The notes beneath the pieces are model-generated. The model searched no databases. It saw only the letters and a program-made list of their open reading frames with translations, and was not told the DNA's origin. This document shows, piece after piece, positions 17,352 through 26,394 of a stretch of 64,000 nucleotides of DNA. The translations under genes were made by a program, and so were the position numbers. Every line of letters starts with the position of its first letter. Positions within the stretch are counted from its first letter, which is position 1. Source of the DNA: Alcaligenes faecalis (GTDB lineage Bacteria > Pseudomonadota > Gammaproteobacteria > Burkholderiales > Burkholderiaceae_B); NCBI RefSeq assembly GCF_009497775.1, contig NZ_CP031012.1, forward strand, positions 186,001 to 250,000. The letters run 5' to 3'.

Positions 17352-18770
17352 ATGGCCAGTGCCATGAAACCGTCTGAATCCGTCGGCTCCTGGCAGCAGC
17401 AAACTCTGGTTGAAGCCATACGTTTGCGCGAGACCCTGTGGGGGCCTATTGAAGACCTGTCTGAGTCGCGCCGTGCGCGGGCCGCAGGGGGGTCCTTTGC
17501 CCAACGTGTCTCGGCTCGGGCCTTGGCGCTGGCTCGACGCGATGGGCTGGAGCAAGCCTGGACGCGCTGGTGGCGTGTTGCCCGCCTTTTGCTGATTGCC
17601 ATGGCAGTGCTGGCTTTGCTGGCCGGGGCTGGAACAGCGGCGGGTGCATTGGGCGATGGCAGTCGAGCCGTGAATGTACTGACGGCCTTGGGCGCTTTGC
17701 TGGGTCTGCATGTACTGACTTTTATCTTCTGGCTGTTCAGCCTGGCCTGGTCGGGCAAAAGTAGCGGTACGGGCAGTTGGGCCGGTGATGCCTGGTGGTG
17801 GCTAAGTCGCCGCTTTGTCAAAGGCGATGCCAGTCTGGTTCCTCAGGCTTTTGCCGCCGTGCTGGCGCGCCGGGGCAGCCAATCCTGGCTGGCGGGCCTG
17901 ATCAGCCACAGCTTGTGGGTGCTGGCCTTTTTGTCGGCTCTGAGCACCCTGCTGTTACTGCTGGCCTCGCGCCGCTACCACTTCAATTGGGAAACCACGC
18001 TTTTGACACCAGATACCTTTGTCTGGCTGGTTGAAGGTCTGGGTGCCCTGCCGTCCTTATTGGGCTTTGCCCTGCCCGATACCCTCACCATCCGTAGCAG
18101 CGATGGCCTGCAAATGCTGGATGCCCAGGCTCAGGCCTTGTGGTCCAGCTGGCTGTTGGGCGCAGTGGTGACCTACGGTTTGTTGCCTCGCGTGCTGGCT
18201 TTGGCCTGGAGCCTGTGGCAATGGCGTAAACACACGGCTCGCTTGAGTCTGGATGACAGCTTGCCGGGCTTGGCAGAGCTGCGCCCTCGTTTGATGCCCG
18301 TTAGCGAACCGACGGGTGTGGATGAGTTGGCGTCCCCGGACAGAGTGGCTCGCATTCAAAGTCAGCCCAGCACCCCTTTGGCTGCCAATGCGCTGTGTGT
18401 GGTGGGGCTGGAGTTGCCGCCAGAACATAGCTGGCCCCCTGCTTTCATGCAGGCGCAGATGCAGGATTTGGGCCGGGTGGATTCGCGGGCCGAGCGGCTG
18501 GATATTCTGGGGCGCTTGCAGTCCGCCAGTCCTCGTCATTTGCTGATGGTCTGTGATGCCGCCCAGACGCCGGATCGCGGTGTGGTGGCGACGCTGGTTG
18601 AATGGGCGCAATTGGCCCAGCAGTCCGATGTAGTGTTGCTGGACGAAGCCTTGGCCGACCCGGACCAGACGCGCCGTCGCAGTTGGCATGAGCGTTTGGT
18701 GGCGGCAGGCTTTGCGCCTGGGCAGATTCACGATCAATGGCCTGACTTGTCTTTGAAGGAGCCATCATGA
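17352..18770 (+). CDS. DUF2868-family membrane protein
   Basis: The 472-residue protein has an amphipathic N-terminus, four or five hydrophobic segments (about residues 75-100, 110-130, 170-205, 265-290) and a soluble C-terminal half. It matches DUF2868 proteins, which are found directly before DUF3482 GTPases in beta- and gammaproteobacteria; no biochemical function is known to me. The start is uncertain among GTG 17349, ATG 17352 and ATG 17364. Its stop overlaps the GTPase ATG by 4 bp, so the two products are likely made together and interact. Confidence 0.8.
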   Translation: MASAMKPSESVGSWQQQTLVEAIRLRETLWGPIEDLSESRRARAAGGSFAQRVSARALALARRDGLEQAWTRWWRVARLLLIAMAVLALLAGAGTAAGALGDGSRAVNVLTALGALLGLHVLTFIFWLFSLAWSGKSSGTGSWAGDAWWWLSRRFVKGDASLVPQAFAAVLARRGSQSWLAGLISHSLWVLAFLSALSTLLLLLASRRYHFNWETTLLTPDTFVWLVEGLGALPSLLGFALPDTLTIRSSDGLQMLDAQAQALWSSWLLGAVVTYGLLPRVLALAWSLWQWRKHTARLSLDDSLPGLAELRPRLMPVSEPTGVDELASPDRVARIQSQPSTPLAANALCVVGLELPPEHSWPPAFMQAQMQDLGRVDSRAERLDILGRLQSASPRHLLMVCDAAQTPDRGVVATLVEWAQLAQQSDVVLLDEALADPDQTRRRSWHERLVAAGFAPGQIHDQWPDLSLKEPS

Positions 18771-20215
18771 GTGCTGCGGCCTTGACGCTGGCGGTGGTGG
18801 GTCACACCAATACGGGCAAGACCTCTTTGCTGCGTACCCTGACGCGGGATACGGAGTTTGGGCAGGTCAGCAATAGTCCAGGCACCACACGGCATGTGGA
18901 AGGCGCCAGGCTGACGGTGGACGGCGAGGCTTTGGTGGAGCTGTTCGACACCCCTGGTCTGGAAGACAGCATGGCCTTGCTGGACTTCATGGATCAGCTA
19001 AGCCAGCCCGGCGAACGTATTGATGGCCCAGAGCGGATACGCCGTTTTCTGGAGTCCCCGGCGGCACAAGGCCGTTTCGAGCAGGAAGCCCGTGTGCTGC
19101 GCAAGCTGCAATCCTGCGATGCGGGCCTGTATGTGGTGGATGCGCGCGATCCTGTCCTGAGCAAGCATAAGGACGAGTTGACCTTGCTGGCCTATAGCGG
19201 GCGGCCTTTGCTGCCTGTGCTCAATTTCGTGCGTAGCCCGCAGGCGCGGGTGCAGGAATGGCGTAGTGCCTTGGCACGTCTGGGACTGCATGCCTTGGCA
19301 GAGTTCGATACGGTGGCACCGGCTTTGGATGGCGAGGCTTTGCTGTACGACAAGCTGGCCGTGCTGCTGGAGACGCAAGCCGGGGTGCTGCAGCAGCTGA
19401 AGGTGGATTTGGCGCAGCAGGCTGTATTGCGGCGTCGGGATGCCTTGCGTTTGCTGGCAGAGCTGTTGATTGATGTGGCGGCCTGGCGCGTCAGTACCCC
19501 CTCGGACAAGGAGTCCATGGAGCTGGCCGCGCAGCAGTTACGCGAGCCAGTGTTGGCGCGCGAGGCCAAGAGTGTGCAGGCTTTGCTCAAGCGCTACAGC
19601 TTCGGTCGTCAGGATGTGGTGGCGGACTTGCTGCATTTTGAAGGTGGCCGTTGGGGCATGGATTTGTTTGACCCCCAGGCCTTGAAGGAATTTGGCGTGC
19701 AGCTGGGTAAAGGCGTGGCGGCGGGTGCCATGGCCGGGGCCACGCTGGATGTGATGACGGGTGGTCTCAGCTTGGGAACCGGGACGGTTCTGGGCGCCTT
19801 GGCCGGTGGTTTGTGGCAAGGCGCGGACAAGTGGGGCCAGCGTTTGATGGGCAAGCTGCGGGGCGAGACAGAACTGAGCGTGGATGATGCCGTGCTGCGT
19901 TTGCTGGCCGTGCGGCAGCTCAGTTTGATTGCGGCTTTGGAGCGGCGCGGTCATGCCGCACAGACCCCGATTCGCCTGGGCGAGATTGATGCCGAGAATT
20001 TTGATCAGGCTTTGCAGCGGGAATTGAATGTCTGGCGGGCGCAAGGCCTGCCGGAGGAGCTGGCACAGGCACGGATTCATCCGACTTGGTCTACCTTGCG
20101 CTCGGACTATGCGCCGGATTCGCGGCGGGAGACTTGTGTGCAGAGCCTGGTGCAGCGTTTGCTGGGGGCGCGCAATGCGCCGAATGCCAACTCTGTCGGG
20201 CAGCCACAGGGCTAG
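18767..20215 (+). CDS. DUF3482-family GTPase
   Basis: The 482-residue protein begins with an Era/TrmE-like G domain: P-loop GHTNTGKTSLL (about residues 12-22), switch I PGTTRHVEG and G3 DTPGLED. After it come helical parts and, near residues 310-345, a Gly/Ala-rich hydrophobic stretch (GVAAGAMAGATLDVMTGG) resembling a glycine zipper that could insert in membrane. It overlaps the DUF2868 gene. A membrane-associated GTPase acting with DUF2868 is inferred; its substrate process is unknown. Confidence 0.85.
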   Translation: MSAAALTLAVVGHTNTGKTSLLRTLTRDTEFGQVSNSPGTTRHVEGARLTVDGEALVELFDTPGLEDSMALLDFMDQLSQPGERIDGPERIRRFLESPAAQGRFEQEARVLRKLQSCDAGLYVVDARDPVLSKHKDELTLLAYSGRPLLPVLNFVRSPQARVQEWRSALARLGLHALAEFDTVAPALDGEALLYDKLAVLLETQAGVLQQLKVDLAQQAVLRRRDALRLLAELLIDVAAWRVSTPSDKESMELAAQQLREPVLAREAKSVQALLKRYSFGRQDVVADLLHFEGGRWGMDLFDPQALKEFGVQLGKGVAAGAMAGATLDVMTGGLSLGTGTVLGALAGGLWQGADKWGQRLMGKLRGETELSVDDAVLRLLAVRQLSLIAALERRGHAAQTPIRLGEIDAENFDQALQRELNVWRAQGLPEELAQARIHPTWSTLRSDYAPDSRRETCVQSLVQRLLGARNAPNANSVGQPQG

Positions 20216-20226
20216 CAAACCCCGGC

Positions 20227-20670
20227 TTATTTCTTTTTATCTTTCATTAAGTGCGCGTAGCAGACCGGCGAGCTGGGTTCATTGCCGTCGTGTAGGCGGT
20301 CCTCTTCGACCAAAGCCTGGATCACAGCCTGTTTGAGCACCGTCAGGTACGAGGCTTGCGGGTCGTGGGTGGCGGTCAGCAATTGCAGTTCGCCTTTACG
20401 GGCCAGCTTCATCAAGGAGAGCAGGGAATCAGGGTCGTGCGCTAGCTGTTCTTGATAGCGACGCTGGAACTGCTCGGGCGAGATATCGCCACTATGAAAG
20501 CTTTTGCGCAGCTCGGTTGCAGGGCTGGCCTCGTGCAGCCACTGGACATCGCCCAGCTCGTCTTTGCTCAGGCCGCGTGGCCAGAGACGATCGGTGAGTA
20601 CACGGGCCGCTTTGCCGGCAGGCTCATGGACGGCGTCGTAAATGCGATTCAAGGTGATGGTGTAGGGCAT
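20227..20670 (-). CDS. DUF488-family protein (YeaO type)
   Basis: The 147-residue protein carries the DUF488 pattern: RIYDAVHEP, RVLTDRLWPRGLSKDE, WLHEASPATELRKSF, and a central ELQLLTATHDP. YeaO-like proteins are small, soluble and of unknown function. It is convergent with the DUF3482 GTPase, with 11 bp between stop codons. Confidence 0.85.
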   Translation of the reverse strand: MPYTITLNRIYDAVHEPAGKAARVLTDRLWPRGLSKDELGDVQWLHEASPATELRKSFHSGDISPEQFQRRYQEQLAHDPDSLLSLMKLARKGELQLLTATHDPQASYLTVLKQAVIQALVEEDRLHDGNEPSSPVCYAHLMKDKKK

Positions 20671-20813
20671 GACTGGCTCCGGGAGCGTCAGGCTTTCAGT
20701 GTTCAGGCGCTTGGCCTTAATTATCCATCTATCTGTTTTTTCTGTGAATCAGGGCCGCGATAGCGACAGGTATCGGTGGCAGGCGTCTTATGCCAAATAG
20801 CAAACTGCGGTGT

Positions 20814-20877
20814 AGCAGCCTTGCCGCCGTGTGTGGCGATGTTTTGGATCGCCCATCACACAGGCTGCAAGGCTGCT
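20814..20877. repeat. Long composite hairpin downstream of the GlsB-type gene
   Basis: Perfect 11-bp arms AGCAGCCTTGC (20814-20824) and GCAAGGCTGCT (20867-20877) enclose a second, imperfect pairing of GTGTGTGGCGAT with ATCGCCCATCACAC. The whole forms an extended stem of about 64 nt. It lies just after the stop of the minus-strand GlsB gene but has no U-tract on that strand. It may be a 3' end stabiliser, a repeat element or a small RNA part. Confidence 0.5.
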
Positions 20878-20899
20878 GTTTTGCGTTTGATGCAGCGTT

Positions 20900-21148
20900 T
20901 TACGCTTTCTTGCTGATCAGTCCGTAAACGAACAGAACGATGATGGCGCCCACGATGGAGCCGATCCAGCCTGCACCTTCACCCGGCACGTACCAGCCCA
21001 TGGATTGGCCCAGGTAGCCTGCCACAAAGGAGCCGACGATACCCAGGATGGTGGTCATTATCCATCCCATTTTTTGCTCGCCGGGCATGATGGCTCGTGC
21101 CAGCAAACCTACGATAAAGCCGACAATGATCATGGAGATAATACTCAT
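20900..21148 (-). CDS. GlsB/YeaQ/YmgE-family membrane protein
   Basis: The 82-residue protein has three hydrophobic helices and the family signature of small Gly-rich membrane proteins: GFIVGLLARAIMPG, GWIMTTILGIVGSFVAGYLG, WIGSIVGAIIVLFVYG. Members are stress-associated inner-membrane proteins of unknown mechanism (formerly labelled transglycosylase-associated). It appears monocistronic. Confidence 0.92.
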   Translation of the reverse strand: MSIISMIIVGFIVGLLARAIMPGEQKMGWIMTTILGIVGSFVAGYLGQSMGWYVPGEGAGWIGSIVGAIIVLFVYGLISKKA

Positions 21149-21299
21149 GGCGCTGCTCCTGTTGCTTTGTATGTCGGTCAGGGGGTCGGACCGCTGCTTT
21201 TATCTTAGGTATGGAGTTTTTAGGCGTCTATCTTTTTGCGTTTTTGAAACAGTTAAAAACGTCAGGTTTTGTAAACGGATGGCGTCTAATCAGCTTTGC

Positions 21300-22868
21300 T
21301 TAGGCCAGCAAGGTCGGTTTACGCTTTTGCACCCACTGCGTGGCCTGTTCATACGCGTAGGACAGTTGCAGCACGGCCATATCGGCCTGGGCAGGGCCCA
21401 TGATCTGCAAGCCCATGGGCAATCCGGCTTCGTTAAAGCCCGCAGGCACGTTCATGACGGGCAGCCCTGCCAGAGAGCCGCCAATGACGATTTCCATCCA
21501 GCGGTGGTAGGTGTCCATCTTGCGCCCGGCGATTTCGGTGGGCCAGTGGGTCGTGCCTGCAAAGGGGAAGACCTGGGCGGTGGGCAGGACCAGATAGTCG
21601 TAGGTCTGGAACAGCTTGCGCAGGCTTTCGTACCATTTGCTGCGGTTGATGGAGGCTTGGTAGACCTGCGCGCCGCTCAGGTTCAGGCCCCCTTCTACTT
21701 CCCAGATGGCTTCGGGCTTCATTTGGGCGCGCAGCTCGGGTTTGGCGTACAGGCCCTGGGCGGTACCGGCGACGGTGAAGTGACGCAGTGTCAGCCAGGT
21801 TTGCCACAGCTGTTCCATGGAGTAGTCGGGTTGCGCCGCTTCGACGGTGCAGCCTATGGCTTCAAAGCTCTTCAATGCGCTCTGGCACAGATCCATGACA
21901 CCGGCTTGCATGGGCAGGTAGCCGTTGTAATCGCCCAGCCAGCCGATGCGGGTGCCCTTGAAGTCGCGTTGCAGTTTGCCAGCGAATTGTTGCGGGTCCT
22001 GGTTGATGCTGAGCGGGCTGCGGGCATCGAAACCGGCCTGGGTGGACAGCAGCATGGCCAGGTCGGCCACGGTACGACCCATGGGGCCTTCGTAGCCCAT
22101 TTGCTGGAAGAACACTTCGGAGGTCGGGCCATAGGGCACACGGCCTTGTGATGGCCGAAAACCGTAGACGTTGTTGAAGGCACCGGGGTTGCGCAGGGAA
22201 CCCATCATGTCGCTGCCATCAGCGACGGGCAACATGCGGGTGGCCAGGGCCACGGCGGCCCCGCCGCTGCTGCCACCGGCACACAGGTCGGGCTGGTAGG
22301 CATTGCCGGTGGTGCCAAACACGGAGTTGTAGGTATGCGATCCCAGACCAAATTCCGGGGTATTGGTTTTACCGATCAGAATGGCACCGGATTGCCGTAC
22401 CCGCTCCACCACGATGGCGTCCTGTTTGGGCAGATAGTCCTTGAAAATCGGTGAGCCATTGGTGGTGACGATATCGACTGTTGCCGCCAGATCTTTGGGT
22501 GCCTGGGGCATACCGTGCATCCAGCCCAGGTACTGGCCTGCTTTCAGTTGCTGATCGCGCTTGTCAGCCTGGGCCAGCAAGCCGCTGCGCTCTTGCAGGG
22601 ACACGATGGCGTTGACCTTGGGGTTTACACGGTCGATATGGTCCAGATACGCCACCATCACTTCGCGGCAGGAGACCTGGCGTTGTGCAATCCAGCCCGA
22701 CAGAGTCAGCGCATCGGCCATGATGATATCTTGAGCCGTGCCCGGACCGGGGGCGGTTTTTGCGAAAGCCTGGCGTCCCAGTGAAGGGGCCATACCCGCC
22801 AGCGACAGCAGTCCGGTGGTTTTCAAAAAGCGGCGGCGCGCGTCCAGGGGTGTCGAGGTATCTGTCAT
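21300..22868 (-). CDS. Amidase signature family enzyme with Tat-like signal
   Basis: The 522-residue enzyme has the amidase core: Lys in PQAPKDLA, the Gly/Ser loop AGGSSGGAAVALA with the cis-Ser/Ser nucleophile pair, and ILIGKTNTPEFGLG. The N-terminus holds ARRRFLKTTG followed by a hydrophobic stretch and AFA, a twin-arginine export signal, so the enzyme probably works in the periplasm on amides. I chose ATG 22868, as the upstream frame to 22901 adds only a charged leader. A LysR gene is divergent next door but is frameshifted. Confidence 0.9.
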   Translation of the reverse strand: MTDTSTPLDARRRFLKTTGLLSLAGMAPSLGRQAFAKTAPGPGTAQDIIMADALTLSGWIAQRQVSCREVMVAYLDHIDRVNPKVNAIVSLQERSGLLAQADKRDQQLKAGQYLGWMHGMPQAPKDLAATVDIVTTNGSPIFKDYLPKQDAIVVERVRQSGAILIGKTNTPEFGLGSHTYNSVFGTTGNAYQPDLCAGGSSGGAAVALATRMLPVADGSDMMGSLRNPGAFNNVYGFRPSQGRVPYGPTSEVFFQQMGYEGPMGRTVADLAMLLSTQAGFDARSPLSINQDPQQFAGKLQRDFKGTRIGWLGDYNGYLPMQAGVMDLCQSALKSFEAIGCTVEAAQPDYSMEQLWQTWLTLRHFTVAGTAQGLYAKPELRAQMKPEAIWEVEGGLNLSGAQVYQASINRSKWYESLRKLFQTYDYLVLPTAQVFPFAGTTHWPTEIAGRKMDTYHRWMEIVIGGSLAGLPVMNVPAGFNEAGLPMGLQIMGPAQADMAVLQLSYAYEQATQWVQKRKPTLLA

Positions 22869-23010
22869 GTTTGTCTCCCGTTTTTTTGTAAGGCCATCCA
22901 AGTGGCTAGGCCATTCTATGCAGGTACAATGCGCGGCTCAAACGCCAAAAAATCATCAAGTTGATGCGGTCTGTGCATAAGCCGGTTCAAGCGTCAGCAA
23001 GGGGACAAGC

Positions 23011-23906
23011 ATGGACTTTCGCAAGCTGCGGCACTTTGTGGCCGTTTGCGAACACGGTACCTTTCATCGGGCCGCGCAAGCCGTCCATTTAAGCCAGTCG
23101 GCCTTGAGCCGTAGCATCCAGGCTCTGGAGCAGGAACTGGGCGTGCCGCTGTTTGATCGCAGCAGTCAGCGTATTTTTTTGACGCCTTATGGCCGTGTAC
23201 TTCTGGAGCGGGCGCACCGGGTGTTGCAGGAAGGCCGGGCCTTGCAGCGCGAGCTGGCCTTGCTTCAGGGCGAGGACGCAGGCAGCCTGCGCTTGGGGTT
23301 AAGCTCTACCCCCGCTGCGGTTTTGCTGCATCCGTGCATGGTGGCGCTGCTGGACGAATATCCGCGTTTGCGCGTGGATGCTGTGATTGGCCGCACGCTG
23401 GAACTGATCGAGGGCCTGCGCCGTGAACGTTACGATATGGTGGTGCTGGACGTCAGCGCGGTGACCGATGTGCGTGGTCTGGATATTGAGTATCTGCCCG
23501 CCATGCAAGGCGATATGCTGGTCCGCCAGGGCCACCCGCTTTTGCAGCTGGAGTCGCTGGATTTTGCGGCGATCAGCCAGTATCCCGTGGCCTGCTCTGT
23601 GATCAGCGATGATTTGACTGACCGCCTGATTGCCGAGTTTGGTGCCCAAGGTCATCCGGCAGCTTTGTACGCTTTTGTTGTGATAGCTTCAGCATTCAGC
23701 GCGATGTTGTGCTGGACAGCGATATGGTCTTGATGAGTGTGCTGGCGGCGGTACGGCGCGATATTGATGCCGGTGATCTGGTGCCGCTGGGCCTGTTTTC
23801 TTCTTCCTTGTCCGGGCACTATGCCCTGGTGCGTTTGTCGGGCCGCACGCAATTGCCGGCTCTGGATATTGTTTACGATCTGGCGCGTCGCCTGTGCAGG
23901 GCCTAG
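23011..23906 (+). pseudogene. LysR-family regulator broken by a frameshift
   Basis: The first frame (23011-23733) encodes a normal LysR helix-turn-helix (FRKLRHFVAVCEHGTFHRAA, SALSRSIQALEQELGVPLF) and most of the effector domain. From about residue 222 it degenerates into VVIASAFSAMLCWTAIWS and stops early. The expected C-terminus continues in another frame: DSFSIQRDVVLDSDMVLMS, ending in LARRLCRA at 23906. The switch falls within about 23660-23685 and is explained by one missing base. It is either a true inactivation or a sequencing error. The gene is divergent from the amidase it may have controlled. Confidence 0.85.
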
Positions 23907-23951
23907 GCCAAACGCCCCGCTTTCTGATCTACCTTGTTTGAGGGTTTGCTG

Positions 23952-24551
23952 ATGACGATCCCCCTGCCCATTCTGGACCTGAAACAGTTAGGTGCAGAAC
24001 ACTCCTTTCGTGCTTTCATCGGCTGGTGGCCAGACGCACAAACCCGCGCCTGGCTGGCGGAGCAGGCGCTACAGGCCCATGCACTTTATGGCGGGCGGAT
24101 GATGCAGTCCGATCACTTTCACTTAACACTGGCGTTTCTGGATGGCAGCCGCGTGTCTGAGCTGCAGACCTTGGCGACACAGATGGCGGAATGGGCGGTG
24201 CCGGAGATCAAGCTGGACCTGACGATACGGGATGTATTCGAGAAACCGCAGGTGGTGTGGGCCGGGCCGGACGAGTCGCAAACCCAAGCACTGGCGGCCC
24301 TGCAGCAGTGGCATGACGAGCTTTGGGCCAGGCTGACTGCCTTGGGCTGGACGCAGCCGCCACGTCGTTTTCGCCCGCATGTGTCCTTGCTGCGCCATGT
24401 GCGGATTGCCGCTGATCAGCCCCATTGCCATGCTTTGCCTGCACAGGCGTTTGTGGGCGACGGTGCTGGCCTGATTGTGTCTGTCCCCAGTGAGCAGCGT
24501 AGCCAATATCATCTGGCCGCCATGATGAAGCCTGAAAGGACAGGTGCATGA
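23952..24551 (+). CDS. thpR: RNA 2',3'-cyclic phosphodiesterase (2'-5' RNA ligase family)
   Basis: The 199-residue protein has the two HxT/Sx motifs of the 2H phosphoesterase superfamily: HLTL in DHFHLTLAFL and HVSL in FRPHVSLLRHV. FRAFIGWWPDAQTR near the N-terminus matches ThpR. It opens or forms 2'-5' or cyclic phosphate links in RNA. ATG 23952 gives the usual N-terminus. Its stop overlaps the next gene, a LysR regulator, by 4 bp. Confidence 0.9.
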   Translation: MTIPLPILDLKQLGAEHSFRAFIGWWPDAQTRAWLAEQALQAHALYGGRMMQSDHFHLTLAFLDGSRVSELQTLATQMAEWAVPEIKLDLTIRDVFEKPQVVWAGPDESQTQALAALQQWHDELWARLTALGWTQPPRRFRPHVSLLRHVRIAADQPHCHALPAQAFVGDGAGLIVSVPSEQRSQYHLAAMMKPERTGA

Positions 24552-25486
24552 ATATCCGCTTTTTAGAAACCTTTATCTGGATTGCCCGTTTGGGCAGTTT
24601 CCGTGCGGCAGCGAACAAGCAGCATCTGACGCAGGCTGCCGTTTCAGGGCGGATTGCGGCTCTGGAAAGCGAGTTTCAGAAAACCTTGTTTGAGCGTGGC
24701 CACCGCGATCTGCGCCTGACTCCAGCAGGCCGCAAACTGATGCAGTATGCCGAGCAAATGCTGGGCATGGAACACGATTTGCGTGAAGCCCTGGCCGGCT
24801 CCAGTCGCTTGAGTGGCCGGGTGCGACTGGGCGTGGTCGAGTCCATTGTGCATACCTGGTTCAAGGATTTGATTCGTCAGCTGCATGCGCTCTACCCCGA
24901 GCTGGAAATTGAGCTGACCGCCGAGTCCACCTTGCGCCTGCACGACTTGCTCAAGCGCGGCACCATTGATGTGGCCTTGCAGACCGATCCCATCATGGGA
25001 GACGGCATACGCAACCTGCCGATGGGCTCCATGCGCATGGGCTGGGTGTGCATGGCCGATGAAACCATGCCGGTACGCAGCGGCTTGCAGGAGCTGGTGC
25101 AACGCTGGCCACTGGTGACGTTCCCTCGTGGTTCCCAGCCGCATCTGGCCTTGGTGCAGTTGCTTGAACCCTTGCCTGTCGATCAGGCTCGGATTCACTA
25201 CGTTTCTTCAATTGCCGCCAGCACGCAATTGATCGAAGCCCAGCCTTGCATTGCCACCTTGCCCCTGGCGGCAGTCAGCCGTCAGCTGGACAGTGGCCTG
25301 TATCAGGAAATTGTGTGTGAGCATGCTTTGCCCGACTTGCGCCTGGTCGCCAGTTGGCGGCCCGATCCTTTGACGCAGACCGCCCAGGCGGTGATTGGGG
25401 TGGCGCTGGAGCGTATGCACCATTTTGCGGCCGAGCATCCTGGGCTGGCTTTACCCCCGCCAGACACGCGTGTCTTCGCGATTTAG
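24548..25486 (+). CDS. LysR-family transcriptional regulator
   Basis: The 312-residue regulator has a LysR helix-turn-helix (RFLETFIWIARLGSFRAAAN, TQAAVSGRIAALESEFQKTL) and an effector domain. It is translationally coupled to thpR by a 4-bp overlap. It lies on the same strand upstream of TRAP system 2, which starts after a 196-bp gap, so it is a candidate regulator of that operon. The effector is unknown. Confidence 0.9.
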   Translation: MNIRFLETFIWIARLGSFRAAANKQHLTQAAVSGRIAALESEFQKTLFERGHRDLRLTPAGRKLMQYAEQMLGMEHDLREALAGSSRLSGRVRLGVVESIVHTWFKDLIRQLHALYPELEIELTAESTLRLHDLLKRGTIDVALQTDPIMGDGIRNLPMGSMRMGWVCMADETMPVRSGLQELVQRWPLVTFPRGSQPHLALVQLLEPLPVDQARIHYVSSIAASTQLIEAQPCIATLPLAAVSRQLDSGLYQEIVCEHALPDLRLVASWRPDPLTQTAQAVIGVALERMHHFAAEHPGLALPPPDTRVFAI

Positions 25487-25682
25487 CTGTTGAGGGTTTT
25501 CCCCTTGCCTGCGCATGTGTACTGAGCGTGGGCTTGCTTGATAATCTATATACCGCGCCACTCGCTTGAACTGATCGCTTTTTCCTATTGCCCCAGGCTG
25601 AAATAAACCGTTTGGAATCCGCCCAGAAGCCGTTGGACACTCCCATAAAGAGTGTGCAATGACTTTGATTCAGGAGGCTTTC

Positions 25683-26357
25683 GTGTCTGCTACTTTTCGT
25701 ACTGATCGTGATGCGCCGGGGGAACTGTTCATCTGGACGGATATCGCCCCTGAGCATGAGCAGGATTTCAATCAATGGTATGAGCGCGAGCATATGGCTG
25801 AACGTGCGGCCATACCCGGCTTTCAGTGGTCGCGCCGTTATGTGCGACAAGGCACCGGGCGCAAGTACCTGGCCTTGTACCGTACCGAGTCCCTGCGCGT
25901 CTTTGGCACCGCGGAATACAAAAAGGCTTTTGAGCAGCAAACGGACTGGTCCAATACCAATTTTGCCCGCATGAGCAATACCCAGCGCCGCGTGATGGCG
26001 GTGTCTTTGCTGGGTGGTGCTGGTACGGGTTCCGTGGTTTTGCTGGTGCGTCTGCCTGAGCTGGCCCAACGGGAAGCCCTGGCGCGTCAATGCGCCGCCT
26101 ACCTGGAACAGACCGATGGCCTGCTGGCCTTGCGCGTGCTGACGCCAGACCCTGAACTCTCTACCCCTTTGCCGTCCGAGGATACGCAGCAGCGTCGCCT
26201 GGACCCCTACCTGGTGGCTGATCTGACCACCCTGAATGCTGCTCGTACCCTGGCTGCCCGCTTGCAGCAGGATCTGGGAGTGGCGACCAACGATGTATCC
26301 GAGTTTTCTTTGCTGTGGGATCTGCAGTCACGGGATCTGAATGCGGGCCGCTCATAA
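25683..26357 (+). CDS. Dimeric alpha-beta barrel-like protein of unknown function
   Basis: The 224-residue protein has an N-terminal half typical of small ferredoxin-like barrel proteins found in catabolic operons: GELFIWTDIAPEHEQDF, then NQWYEREHMAERAAIPGF and YLALYRTES. The second half may be a degenerate repeat of the fold. I chose GTG 25683 because it follows CAGGAGG at the right distance; an ATG at 25659 has no such site. It is the first gene of the TRAP system 2 operon. I cannot assign a reaction. Confidence 0.75.
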   Translation: MSATFRTDRDAPGELFIWTDIAPEHEQDFNQWYEREHMAERAAIPGFQWSRRYVRQGTGRKYLALYRTESLRVFGTAEYKKAFEQQTDWSNTNFARMSNTQRRVMAVSLLGGAGTGSVVLLVRLPELAQREALARQCAAYLEQTDGLLALRVLTPDPELSTPLPSEDTQQRRLDPYLVADLTTLNAARTLAARLQQDLGVATNDVSEFSLLWDLQSRDLNAGRS

Positions 26358-26394
26358 GGCGGCCATCACCTCAATTCTTGGGAGAAGCAACATC

